Part shown: positions 1 through 8,551 of the stretch, in pieces
How the letters are laid out: each line of letters starts with the position of its first letter
How positions within the stretch are numbered: the first letter of the stretch is position 1
DNA from: Nocardia coubleae NBRC 108252
GTDB lineage: Bacteria > Actinomycetota > Actinomycetes > Mycobacteriales > Mycobacteriaceae
Direction: 5' to 3'
NCBI RefSeq assembly: GCF_001612805.1
Contig: NZ_BDBD01000029.1
Coordinates: 1-64,000, forward strand
Length of the DNA stretch: 64,000 nt
Program-made: the position numbers and the translations under genes
The notes under the pieces: model-generated
What the model saw: only the letters and a program-made list of their open reading frames with translations
Databases searched by the model: none
What the model was told of the DNA's origin: nothing

Positions 1-71
1 CCCCGTCCGTGCGAGAGTGCGGCAGGTACACCCACCAGCACCGCCCGCAACAACGACCACTCCCCCCAACC

Positions 72-1193
72 TCACGGCGCCCAATCCAAAACCTTTCCCA
101 GCGAACGAAACTGAGCACCGGCCGGAGTCATCCGCAAAGCCGCATCACGAACCGCGACCAACGGCCGCGCGGACAATTGAGCGACAACCCCGATCGCCCC
201 CGACCGCCGAGCGATCATCTGCGTACGAGGCCGACGCTCGCAGTCATAGCGCCTCAACCCATCAGTCGTACCGGCCAACCGCGAAAGAACAACCGCATCT
301 TCGAGCGCCTGACACCCACCCTGCCCGAGATTCGGCGTCATAGCGTGAGCGGCATCCCCGAGCAGCGCGAGGCGACCTGCGGTGAACGTCGACAGCGCGG
401 GAAGTTCATAGATGTCATTGTGCAGCACCGTATTCGGATCGGCAGCCGCGAGCAGCGCCGGAATGGGATGGTGCCACGCGGCGAAGCGGGCACGCACGTC
501 GGCGAAACTACCGCAGGCACCTTCCTCCGCGTCGTAGACCGCGAAGCAGTAGATGCGCCCATCGGGCAGCGGCGCCATCCCGAAACGCGCTCCCCGACCC
601 CATGTTTCACCGAACTCGGTCAACGGCTCGGCGATACCGACCACCGCACGCCACACCGTGTACCCCGCATACCGCGGCGCGACCTCCCCACAGACGGCCC
701 GCCGGACAACGCTGCGGATACCGTCTGCGCCGACGACCAGGTCGGCAGTAGAGCTGACCTGGCCCATGCCCCGCCCCGAACCGGCCGAATGCACCACCGT
801 CCCGTCCGGGTCGACCCGATCCACCGAAACCCCGGTTTCGACAACCCCTTCCGGCAGAGCACCCCGCAGGATTTCCAGCAACGCAGCCCGATGGATCATC
901 ACCGGCGCCCCGAACCGACGCCGCATGGTCGCCACATCGGTCCGCGACAACCATCGCCCCCGCTCGTCCCGAATCCCCGCCGATACATCGTCCAACCCCT
1001 GCGCCCGCACCGCCTCGCCGACACCGAGTGCGTCCAGCGCCCGCAAAGCATTGGGCCACAGCGAGATTCCCGCCCCGACCTCGGTATACCGCGCCGCTCG
1101 TTCGAGCACCCGCACCGACCATCCGCGTTCGATCAACCCGAGGGCGACCGCCGTCCCCCCGATTCCGCCGCCGACAACAATCGCTGTAGCCAT
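72..1193 (-). CDS. FAD-dependent monooxygenase (PHBH-fold)
   Basis: Class A flavoprotein monooxygenase of 373 aa, expected to hydroxylate or epoxidise an aromatic or polyketide-like substrate with NAD(P)H and O2 in the cytosol. The N-terminus has the Rossmann FAD motif VVGGGIGGTAVALGLIERGW; the middle has the DG motif VVGADGIRSVVR; the C-terminal third has GDAAHAMTPNLGQGGCQALEDA-like ribityl-binding residues. ATG at 1193 was chosen because it sits just before the FAD motif; the longer open frame upstream crosses the operator region. It is divergent from the TetR gene at 1354, with three operators between, so it is probably the regulated target. The substrate cannot be told from sequence. Confidence 0.88.
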   Translation of the reverse strand: MATAIVVGGGIGGTAVALGLIERGWSVRVLERAARYTEVGAGISLWPNALRALDALGVGEAVRAQGLDDVSAGIRDERGRWLSRTDVATMRRRFGAPVMIHRAALLEILRGALPEGVVETGVSVDRVDPDGTVVHSAGSGRGMGQVSSTADLVVGADGIRSVVRRAVCGEVAPRYAGYTVWRAVVGIAEPLTEFGETWGRGARFGMAPLPDGRIYCFAVYDAEEGACGSFADVRARFAAWHHPIPALLAAADPNTVLHNDIYELPALSTFTAGRLALLGDAAHAMTPNLGQGGCQALEDAVVLSRLAGTTDGLRRYDCERRPRTQMIARRSGAIGVVAQLSARPLVAVRDAALRMTPAGAQFRSLGKVLDWAP

Positions 1194-1289
1194 TCCGAAC
1201 CCTTCGTATCGAGTGACAATCCCTGTCCGGGTACCACTTGCGGACCGGAGAGGCTCGCGCACGGAGCCTCCCCGGTGCGATGCCACCGT

Positions 1290-1345
1290 ACTACAGCTGT
1301 AGTGAACTACACTACGGGTGTAGTGACCATCACTACGCCCGTAGT
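1290..1345. promoter_or_regulatory. Three phased ACTAC-N4-GTAGT operators
   Basis: Three copies of the dyad ACTAC-N4-GTAGT begin at 1290, 1311 and 1332, exactly 21 bp apart, which is two helical turns. The spacers differ (AGCT, GGGT, GCCC) while the arms are kept, as expected for protein-binding sites. The array fills the gap between the monooxygenase and the TetR gene, and the last copy ends 8 bp before the TetR GTG. The inferred role is cooperative binding by that TetR protein, repressing both divergent genes. Confidence 0.85.
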
Positions 1346-1353
1346 ATCGATCT

Positions 1354-1917
1354 GTGGCAACCAAACGCGAACAGATCCTCGACGCGGCCATCGAGGTATT
1401 GGGCACGCGCGGCTCACGTGGCCTTACCCACCGCGCCGTAGACCAAGCCGCCGAACTACCCGCCGGCTCCACGTCCAACTACTTCCGTACCAGGGAAGCG
1501 CTGCTGTGCGGGGTGGCCGAGCGGCTCGAGCAGCGCGATCACGCCGACTGGACCGCCCTGCACCGCGTCCTCGGGCCGCCGACCGTCGACCACCTCGTCG
1601 ACGCACTCGCCCGATTCATCACCCACGCGACGACCACCGACCGCGTCCGCACCCAGGCCCGCCTCGCCCTCTTCGGCGAATCCCAAGCGATGCCGACCGT
1701 CGCCGAATCGCTGCGGCGCGGGCACGGCCGACTACGCGAGCAGGCGGTCGACCTCGCCGCTCAGGCGGGCATCGGTCCGATCGATGCCGGCATCCTGGTC
1801 GACTACATGGACGGCGCGGTCATCCACCGCCTCACCGGCGCGGAGCCCGGCAAAGATCCCCGCGAGGCACTCGAACGGCTGACTCGAACACTCTCGCCGA
1901 CCCGAAAGGCGCGCTGA
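1354..1917 (+). CDS. TetR family repressor
   Basis: Transcriptional regulator of 187 aa. The N-terminal helix-turn-helix is clear at about residues 8-55 (REQILDAAIEVLGTRGSRGL, then GSTSNYFRTREAL, the TetR recognition-helix signature). The C-terminal ligand domain is of the TetR_C type and divergent, so the ligand is unknown. It starts at GTG 1354 only 8 bp downstream of the third operator, leaving no room for a leader with a Shine-Dalgarno, so the mRNA is probably leaderless. Likely self-repressing and controlling the divergent monooxygenase. It ends 25 bp before the stop of the convergent MerR gene. Confidence 0.92.
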   Translation: MATKREQILDAAIEVLGTRGSRGLTHRAVDQAAELPAGSTSNYFRTREALLCGVAERLEQRDHADWTALHRVLGPPTVDHLVDALARFITHATTTDRVRTQARLALFGESQAMPTVAESLRRGHGRLREQAVDLAAQAGIGPIDAGILVDYMDGAVIHRLTGAEPGKDPREALERLTRTLSPTRKAR

Positions 1918-1942
1918 CACACCTCCTGACCGACGACGCCGA

Positions 1943-2362
1943 CTACCCGAACAGCGCGCCGTGGCCTGCCGCATCTTCGCGGCTGAACCCGACACACTCC
2001 GAACATTCATCGACGATCGGGTGTGTACAGCGCAGGACGTGGGTCAGGAAATCGATGGTGCGCGTGAGATCACGCACGCGCGCACCCAGTTCGGCCTGCT
2101 TGCCCGCGAAGAGTTCGACCCGCTCCGCACGGGACCGCGCCGCGAACAGGTCCTTGATCTCGGCCAGTGAAAGCCCGGCGCGCTGACAAAGCAGCACAAG
2201 ACGCGCACGAACCACCAGTTCGTCGCTGTAGACCCGATGACCGCCCGGCGCCCGGGGCGGGACGAGCACCCCGACGTCCTCCCAATGACGCAGAACATGG
2301 GCGGCGACACCCAGTTCGACGGCGACATCACCGATTCGGCGCGGTTCGGCGGTGTTGGTCAC
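1943..2362 (-). CDS. MerR family regulator
   Basis: A 139-aa MerR protein. The winged HTH covers about residues 8-75 (RIGDVAVELGVAAHVLRHWE, then GHRVYSDELVVRARLVLLCQ), followed by a coiled coil of about residues 80-110. Cysteines near the C-terminus (CTHPIVDECSEC) could form a metal or redox sensor, but this is only suggestive. It is divergent from the metallo-beta-lactamase-fold gene at 2409, with a perfect palindrome between, which makes that hydrolase the likely target. Confidence 0.9.
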   Translation of the reverse strand: MTNTAEPRRIGDVAVELGVAAHVLRHWEDVGVLVPPRAPGGHRVYSDELVVRARLVLLCQRAGLSLAEIKDLFAARSRAERVELFAGKQAELGARVRDLTRTIDFLTHVLRCTHPIVDECSECVGFSREDAAGHGALFG

Positions 2363-2371
2363 GTTCGCCTC

Positions 2372-2402
2372 TTTACTTCAGGTCGACCTGAAGTTTTAGC
2401 GT
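2372..2402 (+). promoter_or_regulatory. MerR-type promoter with perfect 20-bp palindrome
   Basis: The palindrome ACTTCAGGTCGACCTGAAGT lies at 2375-2394. A plausible -35 (TTTACT, 2372-2377) and -10 (TAGCGT, 2397-2402) flank it with a 19-bp spacer, the overlong spacer typical of promoters that MerR proteins activate by DNA distortion. The -10 ends 6 bp before the ATG at 2409, so the hydrolase transcript would be leaderless. The dyad is seen directly; the promoter hexamers are inference. Confidence 0.72.
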
Positions 2403-2408
2403 AGCTCC

Positions 2409-3461
2409 ATGACAACCGAACACAAGCTCGCACAGGTGGGCGAGCGAGTAGCGACGCCGGATGTGTGGCAATGCTGCCGCGCCGCGACGACGGCGATCAC
2501 CGGTGCTGTGCTGCCGCGCCGACCCGATCGCCGATTCCTTTCCACACTGCGCGACAACGGATTACCGCGTGGCTCGACAACGGTCGAACTGGTCGCCTTG
2601 GCACAGAACGCCCGCAGCGTGCCGACCGCCGCCGTCGTCGAGGGTGTGTTCACTCCGCGCCGGATCGAGTCCGCGATGACGGCCTTCGTTGTGCGGCACC
2701 CCCGGGCGACCTTCCTCGTCGACCCGGGCATCTGCGTCGACGTGCGGCGCCGGGCGGTAGCCGAACTACCGCCGATACTGCGGCTCGCGGTGAACCCGCC
2801 GAGCGATGTGCTCGATATCCGAGAGTCCTTGCAGCGCAGCGGCATCGATGCCAGTGACATCGACTTCGCGCTGCCCACTCACCTGCACTGGGATCATGTC
2901 GCCGGACTGCTCGATCTGCCGGACCTGCCGCTGCGGCTGCATCGACCCGAACACCGGTGGGCGATGACCGGCCCGGTTGCCCCCGTCGGCGGCGTGCGGC
3001 AAGCCGTCCGGGATCGCCCGCTCGACTGCTACGAACTCGACGGCCCGCCCGTCCTCACCTTCGCCGCGAGCCACGACGTGTTCGGCGACGGCGCGGTGGT
3101 GCTGGTCGATCTGTCCGGCCACACACCGGGCAGCATCGGAATTCTGCTCCGCACCGTACGCGGACCCGTCCTGCTGGCGGGCGACGCCGTCTGGCACAAC
3201 CTCCAGACCACCGAGCTGCGCCAGAAGTCGGGCTACCCCGGTGCGCTGGCCGACGACGACCGCACCGGGGCCTGGCGAACAATCCATCGCCTGTACGCCG
3301 TTCGTGATGCGGTCCGCATCGTGCCCAGCCATGACCACCGGGCCGCGTGCGCATGGACCGAACACAGCGCGACCGGGCTGCCCGCGCAGGACAGCCCGGT
3401 TTCCGCCGAACCGCTACACGATCGAGAACAGCAGCGCCGCGACCGCGAAACTCACCACTGA
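2409..3461 (+). CDS. Metallo-beta-lactamase-fold hydrolase
   Basis: A 350-aa MBL-superfamily enzyme. The zinc motif THLHWDHVAG (HxHxDH) lies near residue 160; later ligands are visible in VDLSGHTPGSIGILL, LLAGDAVWH and a C-terminal IVPSHDH. This pattern fits lactonase, glyoxalase II or similar hydrolases, so the substrate is open. An N-terminal extension of about 75 residues precedes the catalytic core. Probably activated by the divergent MerR protein. Its last 48 bp overlap the 3' end of the convergent permease gene. Confidence 0.88.
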   Translation: MTTEHKLAQVGERVATPDVWQCCRAATTAITGAVLPRRPDRRFLSTLRDNGLPRGSTTVELVALAQNARSVPTAAVVEGVFTPRRIESAMTAFVVRHPRATFLVDPGICVDVRRRAVAELPPILRLAVNPPSDVLDIRESLQRSGIDASDIDFALPTHLHWDHVAGLLDLPDLPLRLHRPEHRWAMTGPVAPVGGVRQAVRDRPLDCYELDGPPVLTFAASHDVFGDGAVVLVDLSGHTPGSIGILLRTVRGPVLLAGDAVWHNLQTTELRQKSGYPGALADDDRTGAWRTIHRLYAVRDAVRIVPSHDHRAACAWTEHSATGLPAQDSPVSAEPLHDREQQRRDRETHH

Positions 3462-4844
3462 CAACACGGTTTCGAGCACCGTCCACGTCTGCAGTGTCTG
3501 TTTCACCGTCATGTTGAAGTACTTCGCGATGATCCAGAAACCACCGTCGTTCACGTGGCTGAGGATGATCGAGCCCGCGGCGATCGCCATGGCGATCAGG
3601 GCGATCGACATCTGCGAGTAGTTCTGCTCGGCGACCAGTGGGGCGACGATGCCGCCGGTGGTGACGATGGCGACCGTGGCCGAACCCTGGGCGATACGCA
3701 GGCCGCAGCTGATGAGGTAGGCGAGCACGATGACGGGCAGGCCGGCCGCCGACATCGTGTCGGCCAGGGCGGTGCCGATACCGGTGGCCGAGATGACCTT
3801 GCCGAAGAACGCGCCCGCGCCGACGACCAGCAGCACCATGCCGACCGGTTTGAGCGATTCGGCCGTGATGACGCTGAGTTCCTGCACGGTGGAACCACGC
3901 CGGATACCGAGCAGGTAGAACGCGACGAGCACGGTGATGAGCAGCGCCACGGCGGGCGTACCGAAGAAGGTGAGCACCTGCAGCAGGGCCGAATCCTTGT
4001 CCAGCAGTTGGTATCCGAAGGTGGCGCCGAGAATCAGTACCAGCGGGATGGCGATGATGGCGCCGATCAACGCCACCGAGGGTGGGGCCTTGGTGACCAC
4101 ACCGGTGGCGACGATGCCGCCCTCCTCGTCGTCGGTGTCGGGTTCGAGCGGCACGAATTCCTCCGGTACCGAGACGATGACCCGCTTGCCGATGTAGGTG
4201 CCCCAGAGGATGCCGGAGGCGATGAAACCCGGTATGCCGCAGACGAATCCCATCACGATCAGCCAGCCGAGACTCACGCCGAGCAGTCCGCCGAGCGCGA
4301 CCGGTCCCGGATGCGGCGGCAGGAACGCGTGCGTCATGGACAGACCGGCCAGCATGGGCATGGCGTAGAGCACCAGCGAGCGCCCACCGCGCTTGGCCGC
4401 GACGTAGATCAGGGGTGCCAGGACGAAGATGCCGATGTCGAAGAACACCGGGATGCCGAAAATGAGGCCGAGGATGCCCATCGCGACGGGCGCGCCCTTC
4501 TCACCGAACACCCGCAGCAGCTTGTCGGTGAGAACATCGGCGCCACCGGATCTTTCGAGGATCGCACCGAGCACGGTGCCGAGCCCGATGATCACCGCGA
4601 TGTGTCCGAGAATATTGCCGAAGCCGGTTTCTAGCAGCGACTCACCCGCCTTGAGCGGAGTGCCGACGATCTGGGAGACCGGTAATCCGGCGGCCAGTGC
4701 CAGCAGCAGACCGGTGAGCAGCAGCGCGACGAACGGCTCCAGTTTGATCTTGATAATAGCGATGAGCAGTACGGCGATCGCGAGACCGCACAGCACCAGC
4801 AACCCGGGGGTGGTGGTGCGCAGCCAGTCGACTGTGGCGCCCAT
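3414..4844 (-). CDS. GntP-family sugar-acid permease
   Basis: A 476-aa integral membrane protein with about 12 hydrophobic segments, resembling gluconate:H+ symporters (GntP/GntT). The N-terminus is GLLVLCGLAIAVLLIAIIKI, and the family-typical stretch AFLPPHPGPVALGGLLG is present. ATG 4844 was chosen because the frame upstream overlaps the aldolase. It lies 11 bp after the aldolase stop and is last in the left arm of the catabolic island. It would import the sugar acid degraded by its neighbours; context suggests an amino-sugar acid rather than plain gluconate. The 48-bp antisense overlap with the MBL gene is unusual. Confidence 0.92.
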   Translation of the reverse strand: MGATVDWLRTTTPGLLVLCGLAIAVLLIAIIKIKLEPFVALLLTGLLLALAAGLPVSQIVGTPLKAGESLLETGFGNILGHIAVIIGLGTVLGAILERSGGADVLTDKLLRVFGEKGAPVAMGILGLIFGIPVFFDIGIFVLAPLIYVAAKRGGRSLVLYAMPMLAGLSMTHAFLPPHPGPVALGGLLGVSLGWLIVMGFVCGIPGFIASGILWGTYIGKRVIVSVPEEFVPLEPDTDDEEGGIVATGVVTKAPPSVALIGAIIAIPLVLILGATFGYQLLDKDSALLQVLTFFGTPAVALLITVLVAFYLLGIRRGSTVQELSVITAESLKPVGMVLLVVGAGAFFGKVISATGIGTALADTMSAAGLPVIVLAYLISCGLRIAQGSATVAIVTTGGIVAPLVAEQNYSQMSIALIAMAIAAGSIILSHVNDGGFWIIAKYFNMTVKQTLQTWTVLETVLSVVSFAVAALLFSIV

Positions 4845-4855
4845 GGACAAACCTC

Positions 4856-5497
4856 TCAATCCAGCGAATGAACGAAACGTGCGGCCCGCGAGCCGATCTC
4901 GGACCAGCGCGAGCTCGCGACGTCCAGGGGCGCGACCACCTCGGTGCCCGCGGTGACGGCGATGGCGCCCGCCTGCAGGTATTCCCGCGCGTTGTGCGCG
5001 TTGACGCCGCCGGACGGAATCAGGAACACATGCGGGAACGGGCCGAGCAGGTCTTTGAGATAGGCGGGGCCGAGCGAGCGGGCGGGAAAGATCTTCACCG
5101 CTGCCGCACCCAGGTCGACCGCCGCCAGTACCTCGGTGGGCGTGAAAGCACCCATGATGACCGGAATCTGGTTCGCTACAGCGACTTCGGCGACTTCCGG
5201 ACGCACCGCAGGGGTGACGAGGAACTGCGCGCCGACGTCGACGGCCGCCGCCGCCTGGTCGCGGGTGGTGACGGTGCCGACGCCGATCACCGCGTCGGCG
5301 GCGCGGCGCGCCTTCGCGATCGCGTCGAGCACACCGAGGGTGGTGAAGGTGAACTCGACCGCACGCAAACCCGCCCCGGCCAGTGCCTCGGCCAGTGCGA
5401 CGGGATCGGGGACGGCGGGCGCGCGGACGACGGTGAGCGCCCGGTCGGCCCGGATCACCTCCATCGCCCGTGACGACGAGCTCAGCAGTGGATTCAT
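4856..5497 (-). CDS. eda: KDPG/KHG aldolase
   Basis: A 213-aa class I aldolase expected to split 2-keto-3-deoxy-6-phosphogluconate into pyruvate and glyceraldehyde-3-phosphate. The family signatures are present: RAVEFTFTT with the catalytic Glu, GVGTVTTRDQ, the Schiff-base lysine in AAVKIFPA, and the phosphate-binding IPSGGV. Length is normal. The start overlaps the stop of the deacylase gene by 4 bp, so the two are translationally coupled. With the KDG kinase on the other arm it forms the lower Entner-Doudoroff branch. Confidence 0.94.
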   Translation of the reverse strand: MNPLLSSSSRAMEVIRADRALTVVRAPAVPDPVALAEALAGAGLRAVEFTFTTLGVLDAIAKARRAADAVIGVGTVTTRDQAAAAVDVGAQFLVTPAVRPEVAEVAVANQIPVIMGAFTPTEVLAAVDLGAAAVKIFPARSLGPAYLKDLLGPFPHVFLIPSGGVNAHNAREYLQAGAIAVTAGTEVVAPLDVASSRWSEIGSRAARFVHSLD

Positions 5498-7101
5498 CGG
5501 GTCTCCTCTCGCGTGGCGTCCATGCGCAGGGCACGACCGGCGCGGACTCCGGTCGCGGTGCCGTTCTCCACGGCGAATTCGCCGTTGACCAGCACGTGCT
5601 GGATACCACGCGCCTGCTGACGTGGCTGCTCGAACGTGGCCGTGTCGTGGATCGTCGCCGGATCGAAAACCACCAGGTCGGCGGCGAAACCGGGCCGGAT
5701 CAGGCCGCGCTCGGCCAGCCGCAGCCGAGCGGCGGGACGGCCCGTGAGGTGGTGCACACAGTCCTCGAGACCGAGAACACCGAGCTCACGGACATAGCGT
5801 GAGAGGTAGCGCGGGAAGGTGCCCCACGCGCGCGGATGCGGGCGGGCGCCGACCAGCAAACCGTCGCTGCCGCCCATGTGCCCGGCGTCGACCATGATCG
5901 CGCGCACGTTCTCCTCGTGGCCGACGTGCTGCAGGATCGTGGTGGCCAGCTGGTCGCGTTCCAGCAACTCGAAGAACACCTCGACGGGCGCGGTGCCGCG
6001 CTCGGTGGCGATCTCGGCGACGGTGCGGCCGACGTGCTCGGCGAGTTCGTCGTTGCCGACACCGCTGATCTGGATGGTCTCCCACTCGACGGTGACTCCG
6101 TGACACCCGTCGGACCCGTGCACGTCCACATCGGCGGCGATGCGGCTGCGCGCGGCCGGGTCGCCGAGCCGTTCCAGCGCGGCGTCGGGACCGCCCGACA
6201 TCGCCCAGCTGGGCAGCAATGCCGACAGGGTGGTCGAGCCGGGCAGGTACGGGTAGGTGTCGAGGGTGATGTCGCAGCCGTCGGCGCGGGCCTGGGCGAT
6301 CATGGCGAGCAATTCCGGTGCGCGACCGCGGTTCACGCCGAAGTTCATGGTGGCGTGGGTCAGGTGCAGGGCGCAGCCGGTGGCCTTCGCCAGACCGATC
6401 ATCTCGGCGTAGGCCTCCAGCGCGCCTGCGCCGTAGGAGCGGGTGTGTGGGGCGTAGAAGCCGCCGTAGGAGGCGACGACGGCGCACAGGGCGGCGAGTT
6501 CCCCGGTGTCGGCATACATGCCGGGCGTGTAGGTGAGCCCGCTCGACATGCCGACCGCGCCCTCCTCGAGCCCCTGCGCGAGCAGCGCGCACATCCGGTC
6601 GATCTCGGAGGTGGTCGCCGCACGCTGATCGGCGCCGACGACGAGCAGACGCAGCGTCCCCTGCGGCACCAGATAGGCGGCGTTGGGAGTGATGCCCTGG
6701 TCGAGCCGGTCCAGGTACTGGCCGACGGTGCGCCAGGAGAAGTCGAAGTCGGCGGGGTTGCCGTTCCAGCCCGCGATCTGCTTGCGCACCAGCGCGAGTG
6801 CGGCGTCGTCGATCGGCGCGTAGGACAGCCCGTCCTGGCCGATCACCTCGGTGGTGACGCCCTGGGTGATCTTCGGGATGTGCTCGGGGTGGGTGAGCAG
6901 GTACAGATCGGAATGGGCGTGCATATCGATGAAGCCCGGCGCGAGGACGGAGCCCGGCCGCACATCGATCACGGGGGCGTCGGTGTGGATCGAGTCGGCG
7001 ATCTCGGCGATGCGGCCGTCGCGGACGAGGACGTCGCCGTGGGTGCGTGGTTCGCCGGTGCCGTCGACGATATCGATGTCGTGAAAGAGCAAGGAGGTCA
7101 T
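5494..7101 (-). CDS. N-acyl-D-amino-acid deacylase (amidohydrolase)
   Basis: A 535-aa D-aminoacylase-family zinc amidohydrolase. The N-terminal metal motif is GFIDMHAHSD; further active-site stretches are YAPHTRSYG, CALHLTHATMN and MGGSDGLLVG with the catalytic Asp. The C-terminal amidohydrolase beta-domain carries VLVNGEFAVENG. The family removes acyl groups from N-acyl-D-amino acids and related D-configured 2-acylamino acids. Beside a GntP permease, a PLP dehydratase-like enzyme, a KDG kinase and KDPG aldolase, the inferred substrate is N-acetyl-D-glucosaminate. The gene follows the PLP enzyme by 9 bp and overlaps eda. Confidence 0.9.
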   Translation of the reverse strand: MTSLLFHDIDIVDGTGEPRTHGDVLVRDGRIAEIADSIHTDAPVIDVRPGSVLAPGFIDMHAHSDLYLLTHPEHIPKITQGVTTEVIGQDGLSYAPIDDAALALVRKQIAGWNGNPADFDFSWRTVGQYLDRLDQGITPNAAYLVPQGTLRLLVVGADQRAATTSEIDRMCALLAQGLEEGAVGMSSGLTYTPGMYADTGELAALCAVVASYGGFYAPHTRSYGAGALEAYAEMIGLAKATGCALHLTHATMNFGVNRGRAPELLAMIAQARADGCDITLDTYPYLPGSTTLSALLPSWAMSGGPDAALERLGDPAARSRIAADVDVHGSDGCHGVTVEWETIQISGVGNDELAEHVGRTVAEIATERGTAPVEVFFELLERDQLATTILQHVGHEENVRAIMVDAGHMGGSDGLLVGARPHPRAWGTFPRYLSRYVRELGVLGLEDCVHHLTGRPAARLRLAERGLIRPGFAADLVVFDPATIHDTATFEQPRQQARGIQHVLVNGEFAVENGTATGVRAGRALRMDATREETR

Positions 7102-7110
7102 GGTCGTCCG

Positions 7111-8406
7111 TCAGAAGTAGGTGCGGATGAGGTCGACCACGCGCGGGTGCGCCGTCTCGGCGGAGTCGATCACGGGAATCAGCCGCCATTTGTCGAAGGC
7201 GGTACAGGGGTGCGAAAGCCCCAGCCGCACAACACTTCCCACGGGCAGATCCGCGAACGAGGCGCCGGGCAGACGCAGGAAGGTGTGCTGGTCGTTGAGC
7301 GCGCTCACATGCGCGCCCGACGGGAGTGCCGACCCGCCGACCACGAGTTGCGGTGTCGGCAGGCCCTCGTCGAAGGGGAAGTCGCGTTTGCCGCCGTCGA
7401 GCAGGGCGAGTTCCGGCTCCGGACGGGAGACGACCCGGGCCCAGCCGTGCATCGCCGAACGCAAGCCGGGGTCGGCGGCGGGGGCGCTCAGCGGGGAGAT
7501 GCCCGCGTAGAAGCCGTCGTCGTGCACGAGGTACGCGCCGCTGCGCAACACCACGGTGGTCGATCCCGGCGCGGTCGGCAGCTGATCCGAGGCGAGACCG
7601 GCCAGTTCTTCGACGACCAGTTCGGGATAGGCACTGCCGCCCGCCGAGACGATAGCGGGCCCGGAGTACAGCTCGCCGAGTTCGCGGTGCAGGGCGGCGA
7701 GTTCGCGCAGGTAGTCACGAACCGCGGTCAGCGCCGCGGGGGTGCGATCGTGGGCCAGCGCGCCTTCGTATCCACCCACGCCTGCCAGCACGAGACGTTC
7801 GCTGCCGACCAGGGCGTGCGCGACCGCGAGCGCCTCGGCACGGGTCCGTGCCCCGGTACGACCGTGCGCGCCACCCAGTTCGACGAGCACGCGGACCCGC
7901 GGACCGGGCGCGGTGTCGCGCAGGATCTTGTCCATCAGCTCGACGGTGGCGACGCTGTCGGCCCAGCAGTAGAACTCGAAATTCTCGTCGCGCGCCGACT
8001 CCTCGGCCACCCAGGCCAGCCCGATCGGGTCGACCAGCGCATTGGCCAGCAGGATCCGGCCGACCCCGAAGGAGCGGGCGAGCTGTGCCTGCCAGGCGGT
8101 GGCCAGGGTGATCCCCCAGGCACCTGCCCGCAGCTGTGCGCGCCACAGCTGCGGCGCCATGGTGGTCTTGCCGTGCGGGGCGAGCGCGACACCACCGGCA
8201 CTGCTCCAGTCGGCCATCAGCGCCCGGTTGGCGTCGAGGGCAGCGCGGTCGAGGGTGAGCAGCGGCGTCTGCCAGTGCGTGAGTTGCGGTGTGCCCGTGA
8301 GGTATTCGCGGACCGTGTGACCCCACGCGGCGGGTGGGGCGCTCTTGATGTGCGGGCCGAGCAGCTCGGCGGCCAGCGCGTCGACGACATCGTTGTCGAT
8401 GGTCAC
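7111..8406 (-). CDS. D-threonine aldolase / D-serine dehydratase-fold PLP enzyme
   Basis: A 431-aa fold-type III PLP protein (alanine racemase N-terminal barrel plus a DSD-like C-terminal domain). The Schiff-base lysine is in APHGKTTMAP at about residue 79, and the C-terminal metal pair is visible in LSHPCTAFDKW. Family members cleave D-threonine or eliminate ammonia from D-serine; databases often call them amino acid deaminases, and D-glucosaminate dehydratases are reported among D-threonine-aldolase-like proteins (from memory). Here it would turn deacylated aminoaldonate into 2-keto-3-deoxygluconate and ammonia. First gene of the left arm. The reaction is inferred; the fold is clear. Confidence 0.88.
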   Translation of the reverse strand: MTIDNDVVDALAAELLGPHIKSAPPAAWGHTVREYLTGTPQLTHWQTPLLTLDRAALDANRALMADWSSAGGVALAPHGKTTMAPQLWRAQLRAGAWGITLATAWQAQLARSFGVGRILLANALVDPIGLAWVAEESARDENFEFYCWADSVATVELMDKILRDTAPGPRVRVLVELGGAHGRTGARTRAEALAVAHALVGSERLVLAGVGGYEGALAHDRTPAALTAVRDYLRELAALHRELGELYSGPAIVSAGGSAYPELVVEELAGLASDQLPTAPGSTTVVLRSGAYLVHDDGFYAGISPLSAPAADPGLRSAMHGWARVVSRPEPELALLDGGKRDFPFDEGLPTPQLVVGGSALPSGAHVSALNDQHTFLRLPGASFADLPVGSVVRLGLSHPCTAFDKWRLIPVIDSAETAHPRVVDLIRTYF

Positions 8407-8458
8407 AGCATCCCTTTCCCGGTGGGTACACAGCCGGATCGGACATGTCCGGCGGCTA

Positions 8459-8515
8459 TTGCATTATATGCAACGTGAGTTGCACTGAATGTTTCTGCTC
8501 GTTATTGTGCATGCA
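8459..8515. promoter_or_regulatory. Candidate IclR operators in the divergent promoter
   Basis: A perfect dyad TTGCAT-TAT-ATGCAA lies at 8459-8473, a related half-site (TTGCA) at 8479-8484, and the palindrome TGCATGCA at 8508-8515. They are AT-rich sites in very GC-rich surroundings, between the start of the PLP-enzyme gene and the kinase gene. The IclR gene inside the right arm is the obvious candidate binder, controlling both arms. Confidence 0.7.
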
Positions 8516-8551
8516 GACAGCAGTGACCGCAACCACGAAAGGTCCGACGAG

